Below are positions 27,560 to 37,143 of a stretch of DNA of 64,000 bases, piece after piece. Below the pieces are notes generated by a model. It made no database searches. It saw only the letters and a list, made by a program, of their open reading frames with translations, and was not told where the DNA came from. This DNA comes from CBFIDA01 sp965661085. Lineage in GTDB: Bacteria; Pseudomonadota; Gammaproteobacteria; Comchoanobacterales; Comchoanobacteraceae. Every line of letters starts with the position of its first letter. Positions within the stretch are counted from its first letter, which is position 1. Made by a program: the position numbers and the translations under genes. The DNA is taken from NCBI GenBank assembly GCA_965661085.1, contig CBFIDA010000003.1, positions 37,158 through 101,157 of the forward strand, given 5' to 3'.

Positions 27560-27900
27560 TTGGTGCCGAACAATAAAAACAATAATAGATATATAGTATT
27601 TATAGTTATTATTTATAGTAGGGGGGTGAAAATGTGGATATCATGGGCAAAACCCTTGATACAACCTGGGACTTGCCTGTGTATAAAAATGTGTGTAACT
27701 GGGTGACAAACATTTTATAAGTTGAGGACAAAAATGTGCATAACCTTATCCACGGGTTTATACGGGATTCATCCACATTTTTATCCACAGGGTGTTTTGA
27801 TGTGAATCAAACACCAGAACGCAAAGGCATCAATTTGGGATAACTTTGTGGATAACTTCTGTATAGGCATGCGTGTGAGGGGTTTAAAATTGTCGATAAC
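27560..27900. other. oriC: Candidate chromosomal replication origin (oriC)
   Basis: An AT-rich block (27566-27619, almost only A and T) is followed by a cluster of DnaA boxes. Perfect TTATCCACA-type boxes are at 27781-27789 and, reversed, 27847-27855. TTATNCACA-type boxes are at 27678-27686 and 27735-27743 (reversed). One-mismatch boxes are at 27633-27641, 27690-27698, 27746-27754, 27769-27777 and 27891-27899. AT-rich unwinding element plus clustered boxes in a non-coding gap is the standard oriC design. mnmG (gidA), often near oriC, is 10 kb away; dnaA is not in the window. Confidence 0.75.
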
Positions 27901-28534
27901 CTAAAAGCCATATCCAGTTGTAGAAGGTTGGTTGAACATGAAAGACGACAATGGCTGCCAAGGTGTTGAAAAGATGTCGTTATGCTGATTTTTTGGCACG
28001 AAGAAATGAATACGGATGAAGCAAATGCAGCACACTCGGGTGCCAACCACTTTGAGGCTCACATGTCTGACCACAACGGACGGAATTGATTTGTTGTGCT
28101 GTTGTGACCGTGTAACGTGGAGCCTTCAGGGATGGTGCGAGAAGACTGAATAGGTACCTTGATTGGCTGTGTCTCAGCGGTCACACCACTGCATCTCGCT
28201 GTCGCATCGGGGAACGTAGTTCGCTTAGGTCGCCTAGGCCCTACAGGCGGAACGTATTGTCGCAACCATCAAGATGTCAGTGGGGATACGCCATTGCACC
28301 ATATTGGCCGACTCTCAGCCCCATAAGTCTGCGATGACATGGTTTATACCATGAGCCCGCGGAATTACCATCATAAAATTTGATTTCTCCGAAACCACAA
28401 AGGAGAAGCACCATTTCAGACACGAGAAAGGGCTGAAAGAGAGAAGTTAAAAGAGCACCTATGGCCTACGTATGTATGTACGAGTTCTGAAGCACAAACG
28501 TATACGGGTTCCTTGACACGATCGAAGGTCAGCC
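27901..28534. other. 630-base stretch right of the origin, no supportable gene
   Basis: It contains a moderately GC-rich block (28060-28330) with short minus-strand frames of unlikely composition. No tRNA, rRNA, tmRNA, 6S or RNase P signature was recognised. It may carry a structured RNA or a dispersed repeat. Confidence 0.3.
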
Positions 28535-29749
28535 TCAAGGCTTGGCAAACACCACGGCAGCATTGGTGCCGCCAAAACCGAAACTGTTGGACATCACACA
28601 AGACATGGGCTGTTCGGTGTAAGTCCGCACAATGGGCAATCCTTCAGCCTCAGGTGTGAGTTGCTCGATGTTGACCGATTCGGCCATGAACTGGTGTTTG
28701 AGCATGAGTAGGGCATAAATGGCTTCATGCACCCCTGCAGCCCCCAAAGCATGACCAGAAAGGGACTTGGTGGAACCGATCCAGGGCGCTTCAGCACCAA
28801 ACACCGATTGTATGGCCCCCAGCTCTTTGACATCACCGACAGGCGTTGACGTGCCGTGGGCATTGATGTAATCGACTTTTTGAGAAACGGTTTCCAGGGC
28901 AAGCTTCATGCAGCGTACGGCACCTTCTCCGCTTGGCGCGACCATGTCATGGCCATCAGAGTTGGCGCCATAGCCCACAATTTCGGCAATGATGTTGGCG
29001 CCGCGTGCTTGGGCGTGTTCCAGTGACTCAAGTACCAATGCACCACCTCCGCCAGCAATGACAAAACCATCACGTTCTGCATCAAAAGCACGAGAGGCCT
29101 TGGTGGGGGTGGCGTTGTATTTAGAAGAGAGGGCCCCCATGGCATCAAACAGCATGGTGAGACTCCAATTGAGTTCCTCACCGCCCCCGGCAAACATGAC
29201 ATCTTGTTTACCCAATTGGATTTGTTCCATGGCATGACCGATACAGTGTGCAGACGTTGAGCATGCGGAGCTGATGGAATAGTTCAGGCCTTTGATTTTG
29301 AACAAGGTGGACAAGCAGGCGGAGGTTGTGGAGCCCATGGTGCGTGGCACACGATAGGGGCCAACACGTTTGATGCCGCGATCACGCAGGATGTCTGCAG
29401 CTTCAATGACATTACAATTGGAGGCGCCACCCGATCCCATGATCAAACCCGTGCGTGGGTTGGAAACATCTTGATCGGTCAAGCCTGCCTGTGCAATGGC
29501 TTCATAAAGTGCCACGGCATTGTAAAGAGCGGCATCGGCCATGAAGCGCTGCATTTTTCGATCAATGATGCCACCAAACTCAAGTTCGGGCACTGCACCA
29601 TGCACATGTGAACGCAAGCCCAACTCAGCGTATTGTTCAGAAAATGAAATGCCAGATTTACCTTGCTTCAGGGACTGCAACACTTCGTTTTGGTTGCGGC
29701 CCAGGCTGGACACAATGCCCATGCCGGTGATGACAACGCGCTTACTCAT
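28535..29749 (-). CDS. fabB: 3-oxoacyl-ACP synthase I
   Basis: A 404-residue thiolase-fold condensing enzyme. The active-site Cys163 is in SSACSTSAHCIG, His298 in NAHGTSTPVGD, Lys328 in GSTKSLSGHALGAAG and His333 next to it. The closing SFGFGGTNAAVVF is typical. FabB elongates unsaturated acyl-ACP made by FabA and is largely restricted to proteobacteria of this type. It overlaps fabA by one base (ATGAG), so the two are one operon. Confidence 0.96.
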   Translation of the reverse strand: MSKRVVITGMGIVSSLGRNQNEVLQSLKQGKSGISFSEQYAELGLRSHVHGAVPELEFGGIIDRKMQRFMADAALYNAVALYEAIAQAGLTDQDVSNPRTGLIMGSGGASNCNVIEAADILRDRGIKRVGPYRVPRTMGSTTSACLSTLFKIKGLNYSISSACSTSAHCIGHAMEQIQLGKQDVMFAGGGEELNWSLTMLFDAMGALSSKYNATPTKASRAFDAERDGFVIAGGGGALVLESLEHAQARGANIIAEIVGYGANSDGHDMVAPSGEGAVRCMKLALETVSQKVDYINAHGTSTPVGDVKELGAIQSVFGAEAPWIGSTKSLSGHALGAAGVHEAIYALLMLKHQFMAESVNIEQLTPEAEGLPIVRTYTEQPMSCVMSNSFGFGGTNAAVVFAKP

Positions 29750-30288
29750 TAGATTTCATCCGTGTTGGTGAAAAGGCCAACCTTGAGATTGGTGGCTTCA
29801 TAGATGGTTTTGCCATCGACATCCATGGTGGCATCGGCAATGCCCATGAACAAGCGTCGACTGATGACGCGTGAAAAATCGATGTGATAGGTGACTTTTT
29901 TGTTGTGTGGCAACACTTGTCCAGTGAATTTGATGGTGTCTGAGCCAAGCGCACGCCCACGTCCAGGGCCACCGAGCCAGCCCAAGTAAAAACCAACCAG
30001 TTGCCACATGGCGTCGACACCCAAGCAACCAGGCATCACAGGATCTTCATTAAAGTGACACTTGAAAAACCACAAATCTGGGTGAATGTCGAGTTCTGCG
30101 GTCATGCAGCCTTTGTTGTGGCGCCCACCTTCTTGTGTGATCTGTGTGATGCGGTCGAACATCAGCATGGGGGGCTTGGGCAATTGGGCGTTGCCTGGTC
30201 CAAACAGTTTGCCTTCGCTGCATGCGATGAGGTCTTCGTAGCTGTAAGCATTTTTGGTGGCAAGGGTTGGATTGGTCAATGTGTTCAC
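29749..30288 (-). CDS. fabA: 3-hydroxydecanoyl-ACP dehydratase/isomerase
   Basis: 179 residues. The catalytic His78 is in FFKCHFNEDPVMPGCLGVDA and Asp92 follows, as in FabA. It dehydrates 3-hydroxydecanoyl-ACP and isomerises trans-2- to cis-3-decenoyl-ACP, the entry into unsaturated fatty acids; FabB then extends the product. The N-terminus is slightly longer than in E. coli (171 residues). Gene order fabA-fabB. No FabR/FadR site was identified upstream. Confidence 0.96.
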   Translation of the reverse strand: MNTLTNPTLATKNAYSYEDLIACSEGKLFGPGNAQLPKPPMLMFDRITQITQEGGRHNKGCMTAELDIHPDLWFFKCHFNEDPVMPGCLGVDAMWQLVGFYLGWLGGPGRGRALGSDTIKFTGQVLPHNKKVTYHIDFSRVISRRLFMGIADATMDVDGKTIYEATNLKVGLFTNTDEI

Positions 30289-30399
30289 CTTAAACTGTAT
30301 CTGGAATGACGAAAATTGCTTTCCTAAGCAGCGATTTTAGTCAAAATCTGGCCATTTTGTCAAGGCGGTTGGCAATCAAAACAGTAGATATGGTGGCAA

Positions 30400-31722
30400 T
30401 TAGGATGGGGTCTTGCGTATTTTGGCATAATAAAAACCCAGATGCCCTTCGCAAGGCAGCAATTGCTGGCCATATTGACATGCGATGGCGCCGGGCAGCA
30501 TTGCGCATGTCGATACCTTGGCGTCTGAATGTCGTGCCAGAAAAGACTGCATTTGCGCATCGTTTTCCTGTTCGAGTACGGAACAGGACATGTAAACCAA
30601 AATGCCTTCAGGGCGCAGCAGGTGCCAAGCTGCATCCAAGAGTGCTTTTTGGGTCTGGCGTATGGCCTGCAGTCGCCTTGGGGTGCAACGGTATTTGATT
30701 TCAGGGTGTTTGGCCAGCACGCCAGAGCTGGAACAGGGGGCATCGAGCACAATGGCATCATAAATGGGTTGGGGATGACGACGGGCAAAGTCTTGGAGCT
30801 TTTCTGGCCAAACTTTATTGGGATGAAGTTGGAGGCGTGCTGCATTGGCCTCAAACAAAGCACGTTGGGCTGCACTGGGCTCCAAGGCATCGATGTCACA
30901 ATCCTGCCCCAAACAATCCAGCAAATGAAAGGTTTTGCCGCCCACACCACTACAAGCGTCTAAAAGGTGTGTGCCCGACCAATCGGTCAACATCAGGGGC
31001 AGGTACTGCGTGCCAGTATTTTGTACATAAAAAGTACCTGCCTCAAAGCCTTTCAACGTTTGTACGTTTGTGCCAACGGGCAAGATGATGGCGTCTTCGG
31101 CAGCACCGTAACGGGCGGGTATTGGGGCAATCTGACGTTTGAATTGCTCGCGCGACAACCTTTTGTGCCGAATACGCAAGTGGCATGCGGGTCGGCTGTT
31201 GTTGGCAGCCAGGATGCTGTTGGCATGTTCTGGCCAAGTTTTCCGAATGTTTTTCAATAAAAAATCGGGGTGGCTGGCCATGACATCAGCCTGTGGATAA
31301 AGTTGGGTATAAAAGTCAGCTTGATGACGCAAAAACTGACGCAAACAGGCGTTGATCCAGCCGGAGGCTTTGTGTTGGCGTAATTTTTTACAAGCTTTGA
31401 TGGTCTCGTTGCAAGATGCAAAGGGTGATTGCGACATATAAACCAATTGGTACAACCCCACAACCAAGAGACAATGCACCAAACTGCTACGTGGCGGTGG
31501 TTTTTTGGTGCACAGCAGTTCGATCAATGCCGACAGCAACACATGCCAACGTAGACAACCCATCAAGCATCGATACGCCCAATTTTTATGTGCTGGCGCA
31601 GGTGGGTGGCGTGTGAGCCAATCAGAAAGCGACAGGTCTGTATGATTGAGCACATGGTAGAGCTGCATGGCAACGTAGCTTTGCGGATGCTGGGGGGGGG
31701 ACGTGGGTGTTTTTTGGGTCAT
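30400..31722 (-). CDS. rsmB: 16S rRNA (cytosine967-C5)-methyltransferase
   Basis: About 440 residues with the NusB-like N-terminal domain and a SAM-dependent RNA m5C methylase domain. Signatures: LLDACSGVGGKTFHLLD (motif I), LDAPCSSSGVLAKHPEIKY (motif IV, with a catalytic-loop Cys) and YMSCSVLEQEN (motif VI, nucleophilic Cys). It modifies C967 of 16S rRNA. The start is set at ATG 31722 (MTQKTPTSPP); an in-frame start at 31767 is unlikely. Usually linked to fmt/def, which are absent here. The mid region is diverged and Cys/His-rich. Confidence 0.9.
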   Translation of the reverse strand: MTQKTPTSPPQHPQSYVAMQLYHVLNHTDLSLSDWLTRHPPAPAHKNWAYRCLMGCLRWHVLLSALIELLCTKKPPPRSSLVHCLLVVGLYQLVYMSQSPFASCNETIKACKKLRQHKASGWINACLRQFLRHQADFYTQLYPQADVMASHPDFLLKNIRKTWPEHANSILAANNSRPACHLRIRHKRLSREQFKRQIAPIPARYGAAEDAIILPVGTNVQTLKGFEAGTFYVQNTGTQYLPLMLTDWSGTHLLDACSGVGGKTFHLLDCLGQDCDIDALEPSAAQRALFEANAARLQLHPNKVWPEKLQDFARRHPQPIYDAIVLDAPCSSSGVLAKHPEIKYRCTPRRLQAIRQTQKALLDAAWHLLRPEGILVYMSCSVLEQENDAQMQSFLARHSDAKVSTCAMLPGAIACQYGQQLLPCEGHLGFYYAKIRKTPS

Positions 31723-31840
31723 GAGCACAACCGATGACGGTGAATGACAGATCGACATTGTGGTCAATCATGGGTTTGACTATACTGAATAGCTCGAGCC
31801 CTTGCAACTCAGGGCGGGTGTCAACAAGCGAGGTAAGACC

Positions 31841-32209
31841 ATGGAAGCAAAAATCAAGTTGATAAACGAAGCCTTTTTGGCCACATTGGTTGAAGAGTTG
31901 CCAGTGCGGGACTTGGAAGCGTGTTTGACACAGATGGTCGAAGCCATGACTGATGCGGCAGACAATGTGGTGACGTCGGTTCTGAATCGAGCATGGACCT
32001 CGGCTGCCAACCATTGTCATGAGATACAAATCATGGCTGCATCGATGCACATCAAGGCAGTGTCTGATTTGGCACACACCTGCAGTATTTTGGTCAAAAA
32101 ACAAAACAAACAACCCTTCGTCGATCAGTTTGCATCATTGTTTAAAATGCTCAACTTGGTGCAAGCGTCTTGTCAAGAGATTCTAGACGATCTGGCTCAT
32201 GGTGCCTGA
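31841..32209 (+). CDS. Small helical hypothetical protein
   Basis: 122 residues starting MEAKIKLINEAFLATLVEEL; ATG 31841 has a GAGGT ribosome-binding site. The sequence is almost all alpha-helical and weakly resembles phasin-like helical proteins in character only. No family assigned, no signal peptide. It lies between the divergent rsmB and the convergent glmS. Confidence 0.6.
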   Translation: MEAKIKLINEAFLATLVEELPVRDLEACLTQMVEAMTDAADNVVTSVLNRAWTSAANHCHEIQIMAASMHIKAVSDLAHTCSILVKKQNKQPFVDQFASLFKMLNLVQASCQEILDDLAHGA

Positions 32210-32223
32210 AGATGCACCCCACA

Positions 32224-34044
32224 TCATTCTACCGTGACCGATTTCGCCAAGTTTCGGGGTTGATCCACATCATAGCCCAGCTGTTTTGCAATGTGATAAG
32301 ACAACAGCTGTAATGCCACGGTAAAGACAAAGGGGCTCAGTGTGGGAGGGGTGTCGGGCAGACAAAGTGTCATCAGTGGGTTGAGATGACACAAGTCTTG
32401 TGTCGAGCCTTGATACAGCACGACTAATTGCCCGTTGCGTGCTTGGACCTCTCTGAAGCTGGCCAAGTTTTTTGCGCGCAATGGGTCGTTGGGCAACAGG
32501 CCAATGGTGACCAATTGGTGATCGACCAAAGCCAGAGGACCGTGCTTGAGCTCACCCGCAGGATAGGCATGGGCATGAATGTATGACAACTCTTTCAGCT
32601 TCAAAGCACCCTCCAGTGCTGTGGGATAACCGAGTCCACGCCCCAAAAACAACAGTTGTTGTTGATGTGAAAGTTTGTTGGCCATGTTTTCGATGGTGGC
32701 CTCCAATGCCAATGTTTCTGCAATCCATGTGGGCAGCTGTTGCAAAGCATCACAGGTTTCTTGACAGGGGGGCGTGGTTGGATCCAAAAACAAAGACAGC
32801 ACCTTCAGAACCAACAACTGTGTTAAAAACGCTTTGGTGGATGCCACACCAATTTCCTGGCCGGCCAACAGCGGAAAACACACTTGGGTTTCTCGGACCA
32901 TGGTGCTGTGTGGCACATTGCACAAGGTTCCAAAGCGCTGATAGCCGAGTGTTTTGGCGTGTTCAATGGCATAAAGCGTGTCAGCGGTTTCACCAGATTG
33001 TGACAGAGCCAACAGTAAGGCATGGTCTGGTGCCTGAAAGGTTTTATGACGAAACTCACTTGAAATGTCGGCATACGTCAGCCGATGTTGATGTTGCTCA
33101 AACCACCGTTGTCCAATCATGGCAGCATACAGACTTGAGCCACAGCCCACAAAGTGCAGTGGTCCTGGTTTTTGCTGCGATGTGGTGAGTGTGTCAAGCA
33201 GCGTCCGTAAATGTCCTGATGGGGCTTGATCTTGAAGGTAATAGCCCAAACAGCGTTCGATGATGTCAGGTTGCTCAAAAATTTCTTTGTGCATGTGGTG
33301 TTTGTGTTGGGCGTTTTGTGGATCAGGGCAGCTCACGTTGAAAGGCTGCAGGTCAACCGCAACAGGTTTGAGGGTGGTCAAGTCGTGCACATGGTAGTCG
33401 GTTGCTGTGACATAACCCAGATGATTGTTTTGAAGATACACAAACGATGTCGCCATGTTGAACAGGGCCATCATGTCTGAAGCCATGAACATTTCTTGGT
33501 GTCCAAGTCCAATCACCAGTGGGCTTTTATGACAGGCAAAAAACAACCGATCAGGGACATGCATGTCCATCAAAACCAACGCATAGCTGCCCTGAAGTTG
33601 ATGGCAGGTTGCGTGTAGTGCTTCAAGATGGTTGCTGTGTTGCTTGCGGGCACGGGCAAAAACATGCCCGATGACTTCTGAGTCGGTGGCCGATGAAAAA
33701 GTGTGCCCCTCTGCCTCTAAAGAGCGCCGCAAAGCTGCATGGTTGTGAATGATGCCATTGTGCACCCAGGCCAAATGATCATATGCGTGTGGATGTGCAT
33801 TCCGTTCTGTGGGTTTGCCGTGGGTGGCCCAGCGTGTGTGCGCGATGCCAACATGGCTGTGGAGGTCGTTGCTGGCTTTTTCGAGCACATGGACTTTGCC
33901 CACCCGCTTTGTGACGGTCAATGACAGGTCTTGAAGGCCGGCAACACCTGCTGAGTCGTAGCCACGATATTCAAGCCGCTTCAAGCCAGACAGCAAGTCT
34001 GGGATGATGTTTTTATAGCTGCAACCACTGATGATGCCACACAT
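32224..34044 (-). CDS. glmS: Glutamine-fructose-6-phosphate aminotransferase
   Basis: 606 residues counting from ATG 34044, so that Cys2 of MCGIISGCSYKN becomes the N-terminal nucleophile after Met removal; the longer frame from 34116 is therefore wrong. The glutaminase half (GVAGLQDL, HTRWATHGKPTERNAHPH) is followed by two SIS domains (GCGSSLYAA, LSQSGETADTL) and the C-terminal KSVTVE. It makes glucosamine-6-phosphate, feeding GlmU for peptidoglycan and LPS. No glmS ribozyme is expected or seen. Divergent from glmU. Confidence 0.96.
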   Translation of the reverse strand: MCGIISGCSYKNIIPDLLSGLKRLEYRGYDSAGVAGLQDLSLTVTKRVGKVHVLEKASNDLHSHVGIAHTRWATHGKPTERNAHPHAYDHLAWVHNGIIHNHAALRRSLEAEGHTFSSATDSEVIGHVFARARKQHSNHLEALHATCHQLQGSYALVLMDMHVPDRLFFACHKSPLVIGLGHQEMFMASDMMALFNMATSFVYLQNNHLGYVTATDYHVHDLTTLKPVAVDLQPFNVSCPDPQNAQHKHHMHKEIFEQPDIIERCLGYYLQDQAPSGHLRTLLDTLTTSQQKPGPLHFVGCGSSLYAAMIGQRWFEQHQHRLTYADISSEFRHKTFQAPDHALLLALSQSGETADTLYAIEHAKTLGYQRFGTLCNVPHSTMVRETQVCFPLLAGQEIGVASTKAFLTQLLVLKVLSLFLDPTTPPCQETCDALQQLPTWIAETLALEATIENMANKLSHQQQLLFLGRGLGYPTALEGALKLKELSYIHAHAYPAGELKHGPLALVDHQLVTIGLLPNDPLRAKNLASFREVQARNGQLVVLYQGSTQDLCHLNPLMTLCLPDTPPTLSPFVFTVALQLLSYHIAKQLGYDVDQPRNLAKSVTVE

Positions 34045-34264
34045 GACAACTCCAACTGATGAAAATCCCATCATAGCGGATGCTTGTGCAAAGACAATAG
34101 TTTTTTCCCAGCACACATCGTTGTTTGGTTGTGGCTGTATATCCCTGTAACCTGGATGTTTTTCGATGCAGACCCTCAGGGTTTTTGTGCAAGGGTGTTG
34201 AAATATTTGACCTTTTGTGGTGTTTGTCTTATGTTGTATTGGATTCTATTATGGTGAGCACGTC

Positions 34265-35665
34265 ATGCTGTCTGTTGTAATTTTGGCTGCCGGTCATGGC
34301 AGTCGTATGCAAGGCACCGTACCCAAGGTGGTACAGCCGATTGCGGGTCAACCCATGTTGAAAAGGGTGCATGATCTTGCCAAGACCTTTCAGCCCAGTG
34401 AGATTTTTGTGGTGGTTGGTCCAGATGCATCTGCCTTGCAGGCCATTTGTCCAGACACAGATGTGCGCTGGATTGTGCAACCGGCGCCGTGTGGTACCGG
34501 TGACGCCGTGAAACATGTCATGCCCCATCTGCCCAGCACCGCTCACCCTGTTTTGGTTTTGTATGGTGATGTGCCTTTTGCATGCGCCACGCAGCTCAAA
34601 TGCTTGATCGATCAAGTGGGCTGTACCGGTTTTGGGGTCGTGACCACCACGCCACCCAACCCAGATCATATGGGGCGGATTGTGCGTGCCGAAGATGGCA
34701 CTTTGCAGAAAATCGTTGAGCATGTCGATGCGACATTGGAGCAGCGTACCATTTCCGAGGTGTTCAGTGGCATGATGGTGGCCCCCTCTGATTTTTTACA
34801 AGAAGCCTTGTTGCGGCTTCAGCCCAACAATCAACAACAAGAATATTATTTGACCGACCTATTAGCGGATTGGTTGGATGTCAGACAACAACCAGTTGCC
34901 ACAGTCATGATGCAACCATGGTGGCATGCACAAGGGGTCAACACCATGGCAGAGATGGCTGCTCTTGAGAGACGATATCAGTGCGACCAAGCAGCACAAT
35001 GGATGGCGAAAGGGGTACGCATTGTGGATCCACAACGCTTTGATTGTCGTGGGAACCTTGAGGTCGGTCAAGGGGTCTCTGTGGATATCAATGCTGTGCT
35101 GGAAGGGCATGTCAGACTCGGTCATCATGTTCGCATTGACCCCAATGTGACATTGCGCAATGTGGTTGTGGGGGATGGATGTCACATCAAAGCAAACAGC
35201 GTCATCTCAGATTCGGTGCTTGAAGCCAATGTGACCGTTGGACCTTTTGCCTACATTCGCCCCGGTACAGTGTTGGAAAATCGTGCAAAAGTTGGCTGTT
35301 TTGTAGAGCTTAAAAACACCAAGTTGGGTGCACATTCAAAAGCCAACCACCTGAGTTATTTGGGCGATTGTGAAGTTGGACGTGGCGTCAACATCGGTGC
35401 GGGTTTCATCAGTTGCAATTATGATGGTACAGAAAAACACAAAACCATCATTGAGGATTATTGTTTTGTGGGTGCTGGGTGCCAAATGGTTGCACCAATA
35501 CATGTGGAGAAGGGTGTGATGGTCGGTGCGGCGACCTGTTTGAGAGGAGATGTGAAAGCAGGTACATTGGTGGTCGATCGTGGTAAGGTCGCACACATTC
35601 AAAATTGGCCCAAGTTGGGTGAATGGGTGGCAAAGCAGCAGAAAGAGGTCATCAAAAATGTTTAA
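34265..35665 (+). CDS. glmU: Bifunctional GlcNAc-1-P uridyltransferase / GlcN-1-P acetyltransferase
   Basis: 466 residues from ATG 34265 (GGTGAG upstream). The nucleotidyltransferase part opens SVVILAAGHGSRMQGTVPKV, with YGDVPF around residue 100. The C-terminal left-handed beta-helix carries the acetyltransferase (IRPGTVLENRAKVGCFVELK, NIGAGFISCNYDG). It produces UDP-GlcNAc. The final codons overlap rdgB by 8 bases. Confidence 0.96.
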   Translation: MLSVVILAAGHGSRMQGTVPKVVQPIAGQPMLKRVHDLAKTFQPSEIFVVVGPDASALQAICPDTDVRWIVQPAPCGTGDAVKHVMPHLPSTAHPVLVLYGDVPFACATQLKCLIDQVGCTGFGVVTTTPPNPDHMGRIVRAEDGTLQKIVEHVDATLEQRTISEVFSGMMVAPSDFLQEALLRLQPNNQQQEYYLTDLLADWLDVRQQPVATVMMQPWWHAQGVNTMAEMAALERRYQCDQAAQWMAKGVRIVDPQRFDCRGNLEVGQGVSVDINAVLEGHVRLGHHVRIDPNVTLRNVVVGDGCHIKANSVISDSVLEANVTVGPFAYIRPGTVLENRAKVGCFVELKNTKLGAHSKANHLSYLGDCEVGRGVNIGAGFISCNYDGTEKHKTIIEDYCFVGAGCQMVAPIHVEKGVMVGAATCLRGDVKAGTLVVDRGKVAHIQNWPKLGEWVAKQQKEVIKNV

Positions 35666-36272
35666 AAAAATCGTATTTGCTTCAGGCAATCGAGGCAAAT
35701 TTGAAGAGATTGCCATTTTGTTGCGCCACCAGGGCATAGAGGTTGACATGCAAACCGATCATCAGGTTGCCTCTGTGGACGAAACGGGCTTGTCTTTTGT
35801 TGAAAATGCCATTCTCAAGGCCAGACATGCGGCTGAACAAACAGGTTTGCCAGCTTTGGCAGATGACTCAGGCATTGAGATTGATGCCCTTGATGGTGCA
35901 CCAGGCATTTATTCTGCTCGGTATGGTGGTGATCAGGGCTTTGATCATGCCATGGACAAAGTTTTATTCAAGATGCAAGGGGTTGAAGAAAGTCGGCGTT
36001 CAGCAAGATTTTGTTGTGTGATGGTGTTGATGCATCATGCCAATGATGCCATGCCGATGATTTTTCAAGGCACTTGGGAAGGCCGTATTTTGACTGAGAA
36101 GCGAGGCAATGGCGGTTTTGGCTATGACCCGATTTTTTGGGACCCACACTACCAAAAGAGTGCAGCAGAAATGCCCATGGCGATCAAAAATGCGATTTCA
36201 CACCGCGCCAAAGCGATGGTGGATGTGATTGGTCATTTGAAATCAATTCAAGCGGGCATCACCCCTGAGTGA
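35658..36272 (+). CDS. rdgB: XTP/dITP pyrophosphatase (HAM1/RdgB)
   Basis: 204 residues from ATG 35658, inside the glmU stop region. The Ham1 signatures SGNRGKFEEIAILL, LADDSGIEIDALDGAPGIYS and GGFGYDPIFW, then ISHRAKAM, are all present. It hydrolyses dITP, dXTP and XTP and so keeps deaminated purines out of DNA. Translationally coupled to glmU. Usual length. Confidence 0.95.
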   Translation: MFKKIVFASGNRGKFEEIAILLRHQGIEVDMQTDHQVASVDETGLSFVENAILKARHAAEQTGLPALADDSGIEIDALDGAPGIYSARYGGDQGFDHAMDKVLFKMQGVEESRRSARFCCVMVLMHHANDAMPMIFQGTWEGRILTEKRGNGGFGYDPIFWDPHYQKSAAEMPMAIKNAISHRAKAMVDVIGHLKSIQAGITPE

Positions 36273-36276
36273 TGCG

Positions 36277-37134
36277 TCATCGTTTGTGATGCTTGCGACC
36301 ACCATGTTTTCGAACATCTGCCATCGTTGTGGAAGATGTTTTGGGCTGTAAATACAAAATTTGTGCATGGCCTTTTTGTAATGCCACGACCTGTGCAGTG
36401 GGTAAAAAATGGTGGTAGGTGATGCGGCTGTTTTGATGGGCCGATGCAAACAGGGAGTGCAGCGGCATCAAGTGAATTTGGGCATATTGATCTGAACGCA
36501 CCCAGATTTGTTTGGCGCGCAGATCTTTGCCTTGAAACACAAACGCATTGCGGCCATCCACAGACAAATGCTTGACGTGGCCTGCAAGTTTCACATGACC
36601 TTGTGTGCCATCGATGTCCAAATCGGGGCTGTCGATCCAATATGCGGTTGTTTGACCAGAGCCTTGTTGGTGCAAAGCATGCATTTGAATGTGGCCTTTC
36701 AGCACAATGTTGCCGGTTGTGTTGTGATGTACAACCAAATGTCTGGTGGGCACTTGAGCAACATGAATGTTTGCGTTGCTGATGGCGGTCAGGTGATGTA
36801 GATGATCGACAAAAAGTGTCACAGGTGTACGTGTGAGCCCATTTTCAAGCACCAGGGTATGACCGACCCAGCGTGGACGAAGCGTTGATCCGATGGGGCT
36901 GCGCATGGTGTTGTGCGCTTTTAGGCGTTTTGGGCGCTTGAGTATTTTCAAATCTACATTATAGCCGGCCACAACATTTTCGAAATCAGGCAATGTTTGC
37001 GTTTGGGTGGTGGCCAGAATGGGCGCACGCACATGTGCATGCTTGGCATGATGATGGCCGTAGGCTGCCCAGCCATGTAAGCCATAAAACACCCCAAATA
37101 GGGTCAGAGAGATGTGTTGATACAATGGTTTCAT
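36277..37134 (-). CDS. Secreted DUF2807-like (head GIN domain) protein
   Basis: 285 residues with a signal peptide (residues about 1-24) and a His-rich body. The pattern NVVAGYNVDLKIL, then WIDSPDLDIDGTQGHVKLAG and NSRITYHHFLPT, recalls the DUF2807/GIN-domain 'putative auto-transporter adhesin' beta-solenoid. A basic His/Lys tail ends it. It begins 9 bases after the OmpA-like lipoprotein stop, so the two are probably co-transcribed. Function uncertain; envelope location inferred. Confidence 0.6.
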   Translation of the reverse strand: MKPLYQHISLTLFGVFYGLHGWAAYGHHHAKHAHVRAPILATTQTQTLPDFENVVAGYNVDLKILKRPKRLKAHNTMRSPIGSTLRPRWVGHTLVLENGLTRTPVTLFVDHLHHLTAISNANIHVAQVPTRHLVVHHNTTGNIVLKGHIQMHALHQQGSGQTTAYWIDSPDLDIDGTQGHVKLAGHVKHLSVDGRNAFVFQGKDLRAKQIWVRSDQYAQIHLMPLHSLFASAHQNSRITYHHFLPTAQVVALQKGHAQILYLQPKTSSTTMADVRKHGGRKHHKR

Positions 37135-37143
37135 GTGGAACCC

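Noticed and set aside
28059..28265. 68-codon minus-strand frame near the origin
   Set aside because: Short, no family, no initiation signal; noted only as part of an unexplained block.
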